DNA of 64,000 nt from Balneolaceae bacterium (GCA_017643365.1 JAEPNO010000008.1:62001-126000); one strand, 5' to 3'. Shown: positions 51,131 through 61,330, counted from the stretch's first letter. Translations and numbers: made by a program. Notes: generated by a model not told the origin, from the sequence alone.

Positions 51131-53581
51131 CTAGAATTTTACTTTTAATTCTACCGAAACTAATCGCTCGATAAAAGGTGAGGCAGTGAATTCGCGTACT
51201 TCGTTGTTAAAGAGGTTAGTAACCTGACCGGAAACCGTGAACATCTCGTTGATGTGATAGCCAAGGCCAAGATCAACATTTACGAAACCACCAAGTGGAC
51301 CATAATTGAAAGAGTCGGTGCTGCGAGCATTTTCAACAATTGGGGTGCCACGGTAAGTAGCATCCTGAGTTTTGGCTGCAATCTGGAAACTTGAGAAGTA
51401 ATCGTATTCTTCAACCCAGCGGCCGAATATGTTTCCAAAGAATTTATCTTGGAATACTTTTACGCCAACGCCAACTTTATTGTGCGGAGAGTTAACGAGA
51501 ACATCAAATTTGTCCACTTTTCCATCTTTATTGAAGTCGTTTTCGAGGTTATCTTCGTCGTAACTCCAATCGAAGAATGAATAGTTAGCATCGATCGAGA
51601 TATTTTTATTTACTGCATAAGTAATTCCAAGATCAAAACCGTAGGTATTCACTTTACCAAAGTTCACGTAGGTTAAAACTAAACCACCCCATGTGCTGTA
51701 TCCACTTTGCACTTCTTGAATGGGAGTGTCGCCTCGTTCAGTAGCGAAACCAATAGCTGTTACCGGGCTAAGGAAATTTTCCGACATGTTATAGTACGTG
51801 TTGGCATCAACATATAAGCGATCGTTAACCATGCCTTTGTATCCAATTTCGAAGGTCTGAAGTTTCTCAACCGATTGTTTTTCAATCTTGCTTCCATCAT
51901 TTAAAGTGAAGCCTTCTGCATTACCCAAAATCAAACCGCTAAATAAATCACCGTACATATTTAGGATTGTTGGAGTTGCAATACCCATTCCATAGGTAAA
52001 TCTGGCGGTACCATTTTCGAAGTCTTTCAGAATGCCGAATTTTGGTAGAATGTGGAAATCATACACATCATGATTGTCTGCACGGATTGCACCGGTTGCT
52101 CTGTAACCGTCTCCAATGATATAATCACCTTGTATATAGGCACCAATTTGATCGAGTGTGATGAAATCATCTTCATCTTCATCCAATAAATAAGAGCTGT
52201 GCGAGTTTGCCATATCACGTTGCCATTGCAAGCCGGTTACTAGCTCAAATGCACCCCAACTGTCGTTGTATTGCACTTCTGCATTCCAGCGTTGCGAATC
52301 ATCGATAAAGCGAGCACCTGTTGAGTATGACATTTCGCCTCGTGCTTCGGCATCAGAAAAACCGGCGTCTAAAAATGCATAATAAGCCTTGGTTCTGTCA
52401 TCAATGGAATAAGTGTCTTCGGTAGCACTATGAGTTCTGTAAACCTGAGCAAATATTTTTGGGGAAACATATTTCAACTGGAAGTAATTTATTTTCCAAT
52501 CAATAATTTGGTTTCGGCCAACATTCGTTGGAGCTAGATACGTGCTGTTGCTGTGGCCATAGTTTAGGATTAGATCTGTATCATCACTAAGGCTGTAGTA
52601 CAAACCTGCTTCGGCACGAAGAAATTGGAAGTCTCGATCCAGCTCAAGTTCAGGATATCCTTCTTTGCCCGGTGTTCCATCGCGATCGATGTAAACTGAA
52701 TCGACATATTCGAATTCCTCGCCACGTGAAAATTCACCGGTCACTTTAAAAGCAAATTTATCGTTTACAACTTGCGCATGGCGAGCTCTGGCAGAAAATA
52801 CGCTTTGATTTCCAGCTCCAACTGCGATAGTTGTTCCTTCCGAAGATCTTGGATCTTTTGAGATAATGTTCACTAAACCACTATGGGCATTAGGACCGTA
52901 AAGTGCAGAATTTGGACCCAGAATTACCTCTACGCGTTCGATATCTTCTTTTATTTGAGTATTTAAAGGCCCAAACGGCAAACCTGTGGCAACGAGTGTC
53001 GCTAAACGGCCATCAGCAACCTGCAGGTTTTTCGAATTAAAGTTACTATTAAATCCACGCACGTTGATGCCTGTTCCAACAATCCCCGATCGAACATATT
53101 CTACCCCTTTTAGTCGGCTCAATAATTCGCCGGGATTAAAAGTTGGAGTGTTTTCAATAAGTTCGGCTGTTATAACCTGTATAGTTGCAGGAGATTCGGT
53201 AATCTTTTCCGGCCTACGTGTACCGGAAATTACTACAGGCTCACTAAAAATGTTTGTAGTAATCAGCGCAACAGTGACTTCAGTAGTTTGATTAGCACTA
53301 ACAGTTACTTCAGTTTCAGATTTTTCATACCCAATAAAAAGCACCTCTATTGTGTAGGTGCCGCTAGCTAAGTTTTTGAATGTAAACATTCCATCTACAT
53401 CGGTTGAAGCACCTTTATGAGTTCCTTGTATAAGCACATTAGCGCCCGGAAGTACTTCTCCCGTTTCAGCATCTGTAACTACCCCGGTTAATGTGCCCTG
53501 TGCGTATGTAAGTCCGCCGGGCAAGACCGAAATGACTGCAATTAAGAATGGTATTGCAGCCTTGAATAGATTTTGATACAT
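51131..53581 (-). CDS. TonB-dependent outer membrane receptor
   Basis: An 816-residue outer membrane receptor: signal peptide (FLIAVISVLPGGLTYAQG), carboxypeptidase-regulatory-like domain (LTGVVTDAETGEVLPGANVL), plug domain (VVISGTRRPEKITESPATIQ and GINVRGFNSNFNSKNLQVAD) and a C-terminal beta-barrel ending in the aromatic-terminated strand LVSVELKVKF. The N-terminal domain type is characteristic of the FCB group. The ligand is not evident. Located between the symporter and a second alpha/beta-hydrolase, all on the minus strand. Confidence 0.92.
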   Translation of the reverse strand: MYQNLFKAAIPFLIAVISVLPGGLTYAQGTLTGVVTDAETGEVLPGANVLIQGTHKGASTDVDGMFTFKNLASGTYTIEVLFIGYEKSETEVTVSANQTTEVTVALITTNIFSEPVVISGTRRPEKITESPATIQVITAELIENTPTFNPGELLSRLKGVEYVRSGIVGTGINVRGFNSNFNSKNLQVADGRLATLVATGLPFGPLNTQIKEDIERVEVILGPNSALYGPNAHSGLVNIISKDPRSSEGTTIAVGAGNQSVFSARARHAQVVNDKFAFKVTGEFSRGEEFEYVDSVYIDRDGTPGKEGYPELELDRDFQFLRAEAGLYYSLSDDTDLILNYGHSNSTYLAPTNVGRNQIIDWKINYFQLKYVSPKIFAQVYRTHSATEDTYSIDDRTKAYYAFLDAGFSDAEARGEMSYSTGARFIDDSQRWNAEVQYNDSWGAFELVTGLQWQRDMANSHSSYLLDEDEDDFITLDQIGAYIQGDYIIGDGYRATGAIRADNHDVYDFHILPKFGILKDFENGTARFTYGMGIATPTILNMYGDLFSGLILGNAEGFTLNDGSKIEKQSVEKLQTFEIGYKGMVNDRLYVDANTYYNMSENFLSPVTAIGFATERGDTPIQEVQSGYSTWGGLVLTYVNFGKVNTYGFDLGITYAVNKNISIDANYSFFDWSYDEDNLENDFNKDGKVDKFDVLVNSPHNKVGVGVKVFQDKFFGNIFGRWVEEYDYFSSFQIAAKTQDATYRGTPIVENARSTDSFNYGPLGGFVNVDLGLGYHINEMFTVSGQVTNLFNNEVREFTASPFIERLVSVELKVKF

Positions 53582-53648
53582 GTTATTCCTCCAATTATTG
53601 TGATTAAGTGAATGTATTATTTGTTTTAAATAATGCTTTTAGTAGATG

Positions 53649-54449
53649 TTAACCGGTTGATAGAAATTTGATCACATCCCGGTTAAATGGCTCAGGGGCC
53701 TCAACAAAAAATTGGTGACCTAACCCGGGGTAGATCACCAATTCGCTGTTTTCAATTTGGTTATTAAGTAGAATCGAGTTTCCTGATGAGACCACGAGGT
53801 CGCCCGATGCTGCTACAATCAAAGTAGGTGCTTGTATATTTTTTAGATCATGCCACCCATCAAATGCTGATCCGGCTTTAGCCTGCGATAAAAAACTGGC
53901 CGATGGTTGTTTCGTTTTGCTTCTGTGATTGAGTAAATCCTCAAATTCTTCGGTAGCTCTAAAATCATTAGAAAAAGCCAGACCCATTTTTTCCCGAATT
54001 AATTGCTGATCTCCTTTTGTGGATACTAGCAACTGTTCAACGATCTCTTCGCTCATTGGGATTTGATGCTCACCGCCGGGTGCTGTAGATACCAATACCA
54101 ACCTATCTACTCGATCAGGATAATTTGCTGCAAAATGCTGTGCGATAAATCCGCCAAGCGAAACACCTAGCACATGCGCTTTTTCAACGTTTAGTTCGCT
54201 CAAAAGCGCTTCCAAGTCTTGGGCAAATAAAGAAACACTGTAATCTTCGTTAGGCTTATCCGAGTTACCCGATCCTCTTAGATCGTAAATAATAGTGGTG
54301 AAATGCCGGGCAAATGCTTCGATTTGTTTTTCCCAAAGCCAGGTAGCAACGCCAAGTCCTTCTACCAATACTAGCGCAGGACCGGTACCATGAACCTCGT
54401 AATAAGTAGATATCCCGTTAGTAGAAGCGTACCCGAAATCGTTTGGCAT
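53649..54449 (-). CDS. Alpha/beta-hydrolase
   Basis: A 266-residue cytoplasmic alpha/beta hydrolase without signal peptide: nucleophile Ser97 in HVLGVSLGGFIAQHFAA, acid Asp near LIVAASGDLVVSSGN, His in YPGLGHQFFVEAPEPFN. The oxyanion loop reads VLVEGLGVATW in place of HG. Similar to 3-oxoadipate enol-lactonase and proline-iminopeptidase type enzymes; the specific substrate is not clear. It is the upstream neighbour of the TonB receptor on the same strand with 67 bases between. Confidence 0.85.
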   Translation of the reverse strand: MPNDFGYASTNGISTYYEVHGTGPALVLVEGLGVATWLWEKQIEAFARHFTTIIYDLRGSGNSDKPNEDYSVSLFAQDLEALLSELNVEKAHVLGVSLGGFIAQHFAANYPDRVDRLVLVSTAPGGEHQIPMSEEIVEQLLVSTKGDQQLIREKMGLAFSNDFRATEEFEDLLNHRSKTKQPSASFLSQAKAGSAFDGWHDLKNIQAPTLIVAASGDLVVSSGNSILLNNQIENSELVIYPGLGHQFFVEAPEPFNRDVIKFLSTG

Positions 54450-54617
54450 TGGTAATGTTTGTAACGTTTGGTTTTTTTCAAATGAATCAAATTAACCGTG
54501 CTTTGTCAAGTAAAACTTTTGCAGGCCATGAATTAACAGCTTATTGAATGATGAATTTTGTATACATTTGTGGGTTGAATACATCGAAATAAGGAATTCT
54601 CATCCGGTAATTTTTTT

Positions 54618-55127
54618 ATGAAAACTCTGAGCTCTCTCTTTCTGTTTTTTATCGCCACCACTTTTCAAGCCCAAGCTCAGTACCAATCAGACACCTAATC
54701 CATACAGTCTACCATCGACGTTTTATATGCGGTAATCTCGGGTGAGGCGGGTGAAGCCAGAGATTGGGATAGATTTAGAAATCTGTTTACTCCCGATGCC
54801 AAGCTTATCCCAACCTTTACAAATCGTGAGGGGAATGTAGCATACGTGAGTTGGTCGCCCGATGAGTACATCGAACGAGCGGGAGCCGGTTTGGAGCGAG
54901 ATGGTTTTTTCGAATCCGAAATTGGGCAACAAGTTGAGCAGTTCGGGAATATCGCTCATGTATTCAGCACGTATGATTCGCGCCGTACTGCAGAAGGCGA
55001 AGTTTTTATGCGTGGAATCAACAGTATCCAGCTGTTTAATGATGGAAATCGTTGGTGGATTATGTAGGTATATTGGTCTTCAGAAAATCCGGATCATCCA
55101 ATTCCGGAAAAGTACATCGACGGATAA
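54618..55127 (+). pseudogene. Exported NTF2/SnoaL-like protein gene with two in-frame stop codons
   Basis: One uninterrupted frame from ATG 54618 to TAA 55125 would give 169 codons, but codon 27 is TAA (54696-54698) and codon 150 is TAG (55065-55067). Before the first stop is a signal peptide (TLSSLFLFFIATTFQAQAQ). Between them is an NTF2/SnoaL-like domain (SGEAGEARDWDRFRNLFTPD and SPDEYIERAGAGLERDGFFE). After the second stop is VYWSSENPDHPIPEKYIDG, which continues the domain's last strand. Both stops are one C-to-T change from Gln codons (CAA, CAG). It is most simply a recently inactivated gene. Confidence 0.75.
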
Positions 55128-55207
55128 ATTTTACAGCATATCCTACAATAATTATTTACCCTGTATTGTCATTTTGGGAGATCCCATCAACTAAACAGGT
55201 ACAAGGT

Positions 55208-58200
55208 ATGCGGAAATTTATCACGGGGTGCACGCTAGCACTTTTTCTACTATTCTCGGTTTCATTAGAATCTCAAGCTCAAGACAAATCGGACGATCCA
55301 CGGTATTCAACGTCTATGTCGGCCTTTAAATTCAGAAGCATTGGTCCGGCTTTTACTTCAGGGCGGATTTCTGACTTCGCCGTTAATCCCGACAATCACA
55401 GCGAATTTTACATTGCCACATCTTCGGGAGGAGTTTGGAAAACCACCAATCGCGGCATAACTCTAGAACCTGTTTTCGATTCACAAGGCTCGTACAGCAT
55501 CGGTTTTGTGGCGATGGACCCAAATAATCACAATGTGGTTTGGGTTGGAACCGGTGAGAATAATAACCAGCGTTCGGTAGCTTACGGTGATGGAGTGTAT
55601 AAGAGCGTAGACGGCGGAAAGAGTTGGAAACACATGGGGCTGAAGAATTCTGAGCACATTGGAATGATCGAAATTGACCCCCGAGATTCGGATGTTGTAT
55701 ATGTAGCTGCAACCGGACCGCTTTGGAGTTCAGGAGGAGATCGTGGCTTATATAAAACGGTAGATGGTGGCGAAAACTGGGAGAAAATCCTTGAGATCAG
55801 CGAGCATACCGGTGTGAACGAAGTACATCTTGATCCTCGAAATCCGGATGTAATTTATGCAGCAGCGCATCAACGTCGGCGACATGTGTTCACGTACATC
55901 AGTGGTGGACCGGAATCAGCGGTGTACAAATCTACCGATGGTGGAAATACCTTTCGCAAAATCATGAAAGGCATGCCCTCGGGCGATATTGGCCGAATCG
56001 GGCTGGATATTTCTCCGGCTAATCCGGATGTGGTGTACGCAACAGTAGAAGCTCAAACCGGCAAAAGCGGCTTTTATCGGTCTACTGATCGCGGTGAAAG
56101 TTGGGAGCGTAGAAGCAGTTATTCATCCAGTGGAAATTACTATCAAGAAGTAGTGGCAGATCCGGTAGATGTTGATTTAGTTTATGTGATGAATACCTTT
56201 TCAGGAGTATCGGATGATGGTGGGGCTGCGTTTGAAAATCTGGGGGAATTGAACAAGCACATCGATAATCACGCTTTGTGGATTAATCCTGAGGACCCAA
56301 ATTATCTGTTAAACGGTAATGATGGTGGGGTTTATGAAAGCTACGATCGTGGCAAAACCTGGCGTTTTTATACCAATCTACCCGTTACCCAATTCTACAA
56401 AGTGGCCGTTGATAACGATTATCCATTCTACAATGTGTACGGTGGAACACAGGATAACTTTACGATTGGTGGCCCGACTCGCTCTATCGAGCCAACCGGT
56501 TTAACCTTCAAAGATTGGCAGGTTACTTTATTAGGTGATGGATTTGAACCGCATGTAGATCCTGAAGATCCGAATATCGTTTACAGTCAGGCTCAATATG
56601 GAAATTTATATCGATTTGACCGTCAAAGCGGTGAAACTCAAAACATTATCCCTCAACCGCCGGCAGGTGCAGATTATGTGTACAACTGGAACTGGGATTC
56701 TCCGTTTTTTATAAGCGTTCATGATAATAAACGCTTGTATTATGCTTCCGATAGAGTACATCGCAGCGACGACCAAGGACAAAGTTGGAGAGAAATTTCA
56801 GGCGATTTAACAAGGCAAATTGATCGAAATCGACTTGAAGTAATGGACAAAGTGTGGCCGATGGATGCAGTGGCAAAAAATGCGAGCACCACACAGTACG
56901 GAAACATTGTTGCGTTGGCAGAATCGCCTATTGATGAAAATCTGATCTATGCCGGAACCGACGATGGGCTTATCCATGTATCTACCGATGGTGGTGAAAC
57001 CTGGTCTAAGTACGATGAATTTCCAACCGTGCCCAGCATGACTTACGTGAATGAGATTATTCCTTCATCGCATGATGTAAATGTGGTTTATGCGGCTTTC
57101 AACAATCACAAACGTGGTGATTTTAAGCCATATTTACTAAAGAGCACCAATCAAGGTCGAAGATGGACTTCCATCACCAATAACCTGCCTGAGCGTGGCT
57201 CGATCTATGCGATTGAAGAAGATCCGGAAGTAGCTGATTTATTGTTTATTGGTACGGAATTCAGTTTGTTCATGAGTATGGATGGGGGCAATTATTGGAA
57301 GAAATTTGCCAGTGGATTGCCTACCGTAGCCGTGCGCGACATCAACATTCAAACTAGAGAGAATGATCTTGTGTTGGGTACTTTTGGTCGCGGATTCTAC
57401 ATTTTGGATGATTATTCGGCACTTCGCGATTTCACACAAGAAGTAGAAGAAAACGAAGCTCATCTATTTGGTGTGCGGGATGCATTTCAGTATATCCCTT
57501 ACAGCCCGATTGCGGCGAGTTCAACCATTTCCTGGCTAGGACCAAAAGGTTTTCAGGGCGAGGATTTTTATCTGGGTGAGAATCCCGAGTTCGGTGCGGC
57601 CTTCACCTATTATTTAAAAGAAGGATTTAAATCACTTGAAGATCAGCGCAAAGAAGATGAAAAAGAGCGCCGTGATGAAGGCGAGACCGTTTACTATCCA
57701 ACCTATGAGCAGTTAGAAGCTGAAGCGGATGATGAATCTGATTACCTAATTTTTACCATACGGGATGCAAACGGTGATGTGGTAAACGAGCTCAGAACTT
57801 CTGGGAAAAAAGGAATAAATCGTATTCATTGGGATTTGACGTATCCGGATATGGATCAAATTCGAACCAATACGGCCAATCCAACTCGAAATCTGGAATC
57901 CGGGATTATGGTATTGCCGGGAACGTATTCAGTGCAGCTATCGAAACATGTTGATGGCAAGACAACCACGCTTTCAGAACCGGTTTCTTTTCAGGTGAAA
58001 TCGTTGAATAATGTCACCTTGCCTGCATCAAATCCGCAGGAAGTGCTAGCCTATCAAAAAGAATTGATGGAGCTGTCGAAAGCCGCGAATAGTGCCCGCA
58101 GAGCGTATGATGAACTCAACGATCGATTGGAATACTATCAGGCAGCGGCTCGAGTGGTAGAAAGTGATGCACTTACTTCTATGATTGATGAACTGGAATC

Positions 58201-58498
58201 AAAACTCGACGAAATCCGATTGGCTGTGTTTGGTGATCCGATCAAACGATCGCTAGAAATAAATCAGGCGCCTTCACTGAATAATCGCATTAACACGGCC
58301 ATTGGTTCTGGATTAGGAACAACACAAGATCCAACCGAGACATCTGCAATGGTTAAGGCGATTGCCGAGGATCAATTAAAGCCGGTCATCGACAGTCTGA
58401 AATCTATTCTGGAAAATGATATTCCGGCTATTGATGCAGAACTAACTCGACTTGATGCACCTTGGACACCGGGAAGAATCATCGACATCGATAACTAA
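55208..58498 (+). CDS. Exported BNR/VPS10-type beta-propeller protein
   Basis: A 1096-residue secreted protein. The start is set at base 55208, where a signal peptide begins (KFITGCTLALFLLFSVSLES, then QAQ); the longer frame upstream is not plausible. Residues about 50-720 hold many BNR/Asp-box repeats such as YKSVDGGKSWKHMG, YKTVDGGENWEKI, YRSTDRGESWERR and VSTDGGETWSKYDEFP, folding as beta-propellers. The C-terminal part includes a helical region (residues about 980-1050). Proteins of this class are abundant in this bacterial group and are called sortilin-like glycosyl hydrolases, though catalytic activity is not proven. A terminator follows. Confidence 0.88.
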   Translation: MRKFITGCTLALFLLFSVSLESQAQDKSDDPRYSTSMSAFKFRSIGPAFTSGRISDFAVNPDNHSEFYIATSSGGVWKTTNRGITLEPVFDSQGSYSIGFVAMDPNNHNVVWVGTGENNNQRSVAYGDGVYKSVDGGKSWKHMGLKNSEHIGMIEIDPRDSDVVYVAATGPLWSSGGDRGLYKTVDGGENWEKILEISEHTGVNEVHLDPRNPDVIYAAAHQRRRHVFTYISGGPESAVYKSTDGGNTFRKIMKGMPSGDIGRIGLDISPANPDVVYATVEAQTGKSGFYRSTDRGESWERRSSYSSSGNYYQEVVADPVDVDLVYVMNTFSGVSDDGGAAFENLGELNKHIDNHALWINPEDPNYLLNGNDGGVYESYDRGKTWRFYTNLPVTQFYKVAVDNDYPFYNVYGGTQDNFTIGGPTRSIEPTGLTFKDWQVTLLGDGFEPHVDPEDPNIVYSQAQYGNLYRFDRQSGETQNIIPQPPAGADYVYNWNWDSPFFISVHDNKRLYYASDRVHRSDDQGQSWREISGDLTRQIDRNRLEVMDKVWPMDAVAKNASTTQYGNIVALAESPIDENLIYAGTDDGLIHVSTDGGETWSKYDEFPTVPSMTYVNEIIPSSHDVNVVYAAFNNHKRGDFKPYLLKSTNQGRRWTSITNNLPERGSIYAIEEDPEVADLLFIGTEFSLFMSMDGGNYWKKFASGLPTVAVRDINIQTRENDLVLGTFGRGFYILDDYSALRDFTQEVEENEAHLFGVRDAFQYIPYSPIAASSTISWLGPKGFQGEDFYLGENPEFGAAFTYYLKEGFKSLEDQRKEDEKERRDEGETVYYPTYEQLEAEADDESDYLIFTIRDANGDVVNELRTSGKKGINRIHWDLTYPDMDQIRTNTANPTRNLESGIMVLPGTYSVQLSKHVDGKTTTLSEPVSFQVKSLNNVTLPASNPQEVLAYQKELMELSKAANSARRAYDELNDRLEYYQAAARVVESDALTSMIDELESKLDEIRLAVFGDPIKRSLEINQAPSLNNRINTAIGSGLGTTQDPTETSAMVKAIAEDQLKPVIDSLKSILENDIPAIDAELTRLDAPWTPGRIIDIDN

Positions 58499-58510
58499 TT
58501 AATCCATTCA

Positions 58511-58548
58511 ACCTGCTTTTCGAATCCGTTTGAGAAGCAGGTGTTTTA
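58511..58548 (+). terminator. Terminator overlapping the start of the next gene
   Basis: ACCTGCTT and AAGCAGGT pair around a 16-base loop, followed by GTTTTA. The right arm contains AGGTG, the probable RBS of the following gene (ATG 58550), so the hairpin could also hide that RBS. Confidence 0.7.
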
Positions 58549-58549
58549 T

Positions 58550-59263
58550 ATGTTTTTCAGAAAGCCAAAGGCAAGAACCATTCAAACTACGATCGAAGAT
58601 TTTCAGGTTGAAGTGTCTTTCAAACCGATTAAGAATATGTACCTGAAAGTGTCGCGTTCAACGGGTAAGATTCGGGTGTCTGCACCGTTGAGAACCTCCC
58701 CAAATGTAATTGAAGATTTCGTGAATTCACGCGCGAACTGGATTCGAAAGCATCTCTCAAAAAAGATCGAAAAAAAGATCGATCACAATTATGTTGATGG
58801 TGAATTGATTCGAGTATTCGGTACTGAATACCCTTTAAAAGTTGATTATTCATATAAAAACATATTAGCATATATACATAATGAGCAACTCTTTCTTCGG
58901 ATAAAAGAGAATTATGATCACAAAAAACGAGAGAAAGTTGTGGAAGCGTTTTATCGAAAAGAGTTGAAAAAACTAGTGGGAGAGATGATCGAAAAGTGGG
59001 AGCCGGTGATGGGAGTGAAAGTGAATGAATTCGGCATCAAAAAAATGAAAACACGGTGGGGAACTTGCAACGTAAACGACCATCGGGTTTGGATAAATTT
59101 GCATCTTGCCAAAGAGAAACCGGAAGTCATCGAGTTGGTGGTTGTCCACGAAATGGTGCATCTACTTGAGCGTTTGCACAACAAAAGATTCTATGCTTTG
59201 ATGGATAAGTTTTTGCCCAATCACCGAGCATTGGAAAAAGCGCTCGATGGCAAAGTGTGTTAA
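58550..59263 (+). CDS. YgjP/SprT-like zinc metalloprotease (DUF45)
   Basis: A 237-residue protein of the YgjP family: VFGTEYPLKVDYSYKNILAY, then TRWGTCNVNDHRVWINLHLA and the zinc motif VVVHEMVHLLERLHNKRFY (HExxH with a later His). The N-terminal segment SRSTGKIRVSAPLRTSPNVI fits. The ATG at 58550 is preferred over the GTG at 58541 because the latter lies in the hairpin. Its physiological substrate is unknown. The 3' end overlaps the convergent ABC-F gene by 4 bases. Confidence 0.85.
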   Translation: MFFRKPKARTIQTTIEDFQVEVSFKPIKNMYLKVSRSTGKIRVSAPLRTSPNVIEDFVNSRANWIRKHLSKKIEKKIDHNYVDGELIRVFGTEYPLKVDYSYKNILAYIHNEQLFLRIKENYDHKKREKVVEAFYRKELKKLVGEMIEKWEPVMGVKVNEFGIKKMKTRWGTCNVNDHRVWINLHLAKEKPEVIELVVVHEMVHLLERLHNKRFYALMDKFLPNHRALEKALDGKVC

Positions 59264-61152
59264 GCTCGATCAGCTAATTCTAACCAACGCATTTCTTTCT
59301 CTTCGATTTGTTCTTTCACTTCAGCAAAAGCATTCGAAAGCTCTTGAAGTTTTTCGTAATCAGTGATTCCGGAATTCATTTCGGCCTGAAGCTTAGCTTT
59401 TTTATCCTCGAGCTTAGCAATCTCAGTTTCCAGTTTATTGTATTCCTTGCGCTCGTTGTAGGTTAGTTTTTCTGCTTTTGGAGAACTCTTTGGTGCGGAT
59501 GGTTTCTTTTCTTTCTTTACCATTGCAGATTTTCGCTCTTCTGCTACTTTTTCTTCCATCGCCTTAAGCGTTTTGTATTCCTCGTAGGTGCCGTTGAAAT
59601 CGTTAATCACACCATCACCTTCAAACACAAAATAGTGTTCCACCAGATTATCCATGAAATACCTGTCGTGGGAAACGATAATCAAGCAACCGCCAAAATC
59701 AGCGAGGAAAGATTCCAGTTTTTCCAGGGTGATAATATCGAGGTCGTTGGTAGGCTCATCCAAAACAAGAAAATTCGGATTCTTGATCAAAACCATCATC
59801 AAACCAAGCCGTCGTTTTTCGCCACCGCTGAGCTTAGCAACCGGTGTATATTGCATGTTGGAATCGAACATGAAATGCTCTAAAAACTGAGAAACTGAGA
59901 TAGTGTCGCCATTGGCTAGCTGTATAACTTCCGCCACTTCTTTTATCACATCAATCACCCGTGCACTTTCTTTAAATTTGTGCCCCGTTTGTTTGTAATG
60001 ACCAAAAATCATGGTTTGTCCGGCAAGAACCTCTCCCGAATCAGCCGATTCTTCGCCCATAATTATTTTCAGGAAGGTACTTTTTCCAACTCCGTTTTTG
60101 CCAATAATCCCAATCTTCTCACCTTTGTTGAAATTGTAGTTAAAGGAATCGAGAATGGTTAAATCGCCATAGCTTTTAGAAATATTCTTAAGTTCTAGAA
60201 TCTGTCCTCCCATGCGTGAGACGCCCACTTCCAGCTTGATCTCTTTCTTTACTTTACCCGAGTTCGCCTTCTTTTCCGTTTCGTAAAATGCGTCGATGCG
60301 TGATTTGGATTTCGTTGTTCGCGCTTTTGGCTGTCGGCGCATCCACTCTAATTCTCTCTTAGCAAGTTTGCCCGCCTTGGCAACCTCAGTAGCGTACACC
60401 GCTTCCCGCTCTTCTTTATTCTGCAGAAACAGTTCGTAATTTCCTTTATGGTGATAAAGCTCACCATCCTCGATTTCGAAAATGTGATTACAAACCCGAT
60501 CCAGGAAATAGCGATCGTGAGTTACCATCAAGAGAGTCATGGTACTTTTACTCAGATATTGCTCCAGCCATTCGATCATTTCAACGTCAAGGTGGTTGGT
60601 AGGCTCATCCAGAATCAATAAATCAGGGTCGTCGAGCAGAGCAAATGCTAGCGCAACTCGTTTTCGCTGTCCACCAGATAACGAGCTTATATGTTGATCG
60701 AGATCGTGGATATTCAAGTGACCCAAAATCTGTTGCAAACGCTGCTCGTAATCCCAGGCGTTGTTGGCGTCCATTTGAGCCAATGCTTTATCGAAGGCTT
60801 TTTGAGTAGCCTCAGAATAATTTTCGGCCTGAGCATCCACGGCTTGTTCATAATTTCGAACAATCCTCACCATTTCGTTATCCCCGTGGGTGATAAACTC
60901 GTTGATGGTGAGCGCGTTGTCTAGCTCGGGCTCTTGTTCCAACAAACTAACGCGGATTCCATTACGAACCATCACTTCACCATTATCCGGTTCCTCTTCA
61001 CCCGCAAGAATTCGCAACAAAGTTGACTTCCCGGTTCCATTTTGAGCGATTAAAGCAGTTTTGTCGCCTTTCGAAATGCCAAAAGTGATGCCTTCGAACA
61101 GCGTTTTTAAGCCAAATTTTTTAGATAGATTTTCTACCGAGAGGTACGTCAT
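59260..61152 (-). CDS. uup: ABC-F family ATPase (Uup-like)
   Basis: A 630-residue soluble protein with two ABC domains and no membrane segments. Walker A: IAQNGTGKSTLLRILAGEEE and IGKNGVGKSTFLKIIMGEE. Signatures: LSGGQRKRVALAFALLDDP and LSGGEKRRLGLMMVLIKNP, with Walker B LLILDEPTNHLDVEMIEWLE. A linker lies between the domains and the C-terminus is a coiled coil (KLETEIAKLEDKKAKLQAEM). This is the Uup branch, linked to ribosome or DNA structure quality control. Gene order gives no further hint. Confidence 0.9.
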   Translation of the reverse strand: MTYLSVENLSKKFGLKTLFEGITFGISKGDKTALIAQNGTGKSTLLRILAGEEEPDNGEVMVRNGIRVSLLEQEPELDNALTINEFITHGDNEMVRIVRNYEQAVDAQAENYSEATQKAFDKALAQMDANNAWDYEQRLQQILGHLNIHDLDQHISSLSGGQRKRVALAFALLDDPDLLILDEPTNHLDVEMIEWLEQYLSKSTMTLLMVTHDRYFLDRVCNHIFEIEDGELYHHKGNYELFLQNKEEREAVYATEVAKAGKLAKRELEWMRRQPKARTTKSKSRIDAFYETEKKANSGKVKKEIKLEVGVSRMGGQILELKNISKSYGDLTILDSFNYNFNKGEKIGIIGKNGVGKSTFLKIIMGEESADSGEVLAGQTMIFGHYKQTGHKFKESARVIDVIKEVAEVIQLANGDTISVSQFLEHFMFDSNMQYTPVAKLSGGEKRRLGLMMVLIKNPNFLVLDEPTNDLDIITLEKLESFLADFGGCLIIVSHDRYFMDNLVEHYFVFEGDGVINDFNGTYEEYKTLKAMEEKVAEERKSAMVKKEKKPSAPKSSPKAEKLTYNERKEYNKLETEIAKLEDKKAKLQAEMNSGITDYEKLQELSNAFAEVKEQIEEKEMRWLELADRA

Positions 61153-61330
61153 GGAGGAGTGTATTCAGAATCTTGATGAGCAATGAATATACGGGGAAGA
61201 AAGGAACATCGAACAGAGGAACTTTGAACATTTGAACATTTGATCAACTACGCTAAAGCTTCGTTGATTAAAAACATCGAACCTCGAAAAACGACGAACG
61301 AAGATAGATCTAGTATCCAAATCAAGATAA

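Noticed and set aside
54618-55127. Reassigned TAA and TAG codons read as Gln
   Set aside because: Many intact genes in the window end at single TAA or TAG codons, so a changed genetic code is excluded; decay explains the data.
55052-55207. N-terminal extension of the BNR protein
   Set aside because: The extra residues overlap the NTF2-like frame and would bury the signal peptide that begins at 55208.
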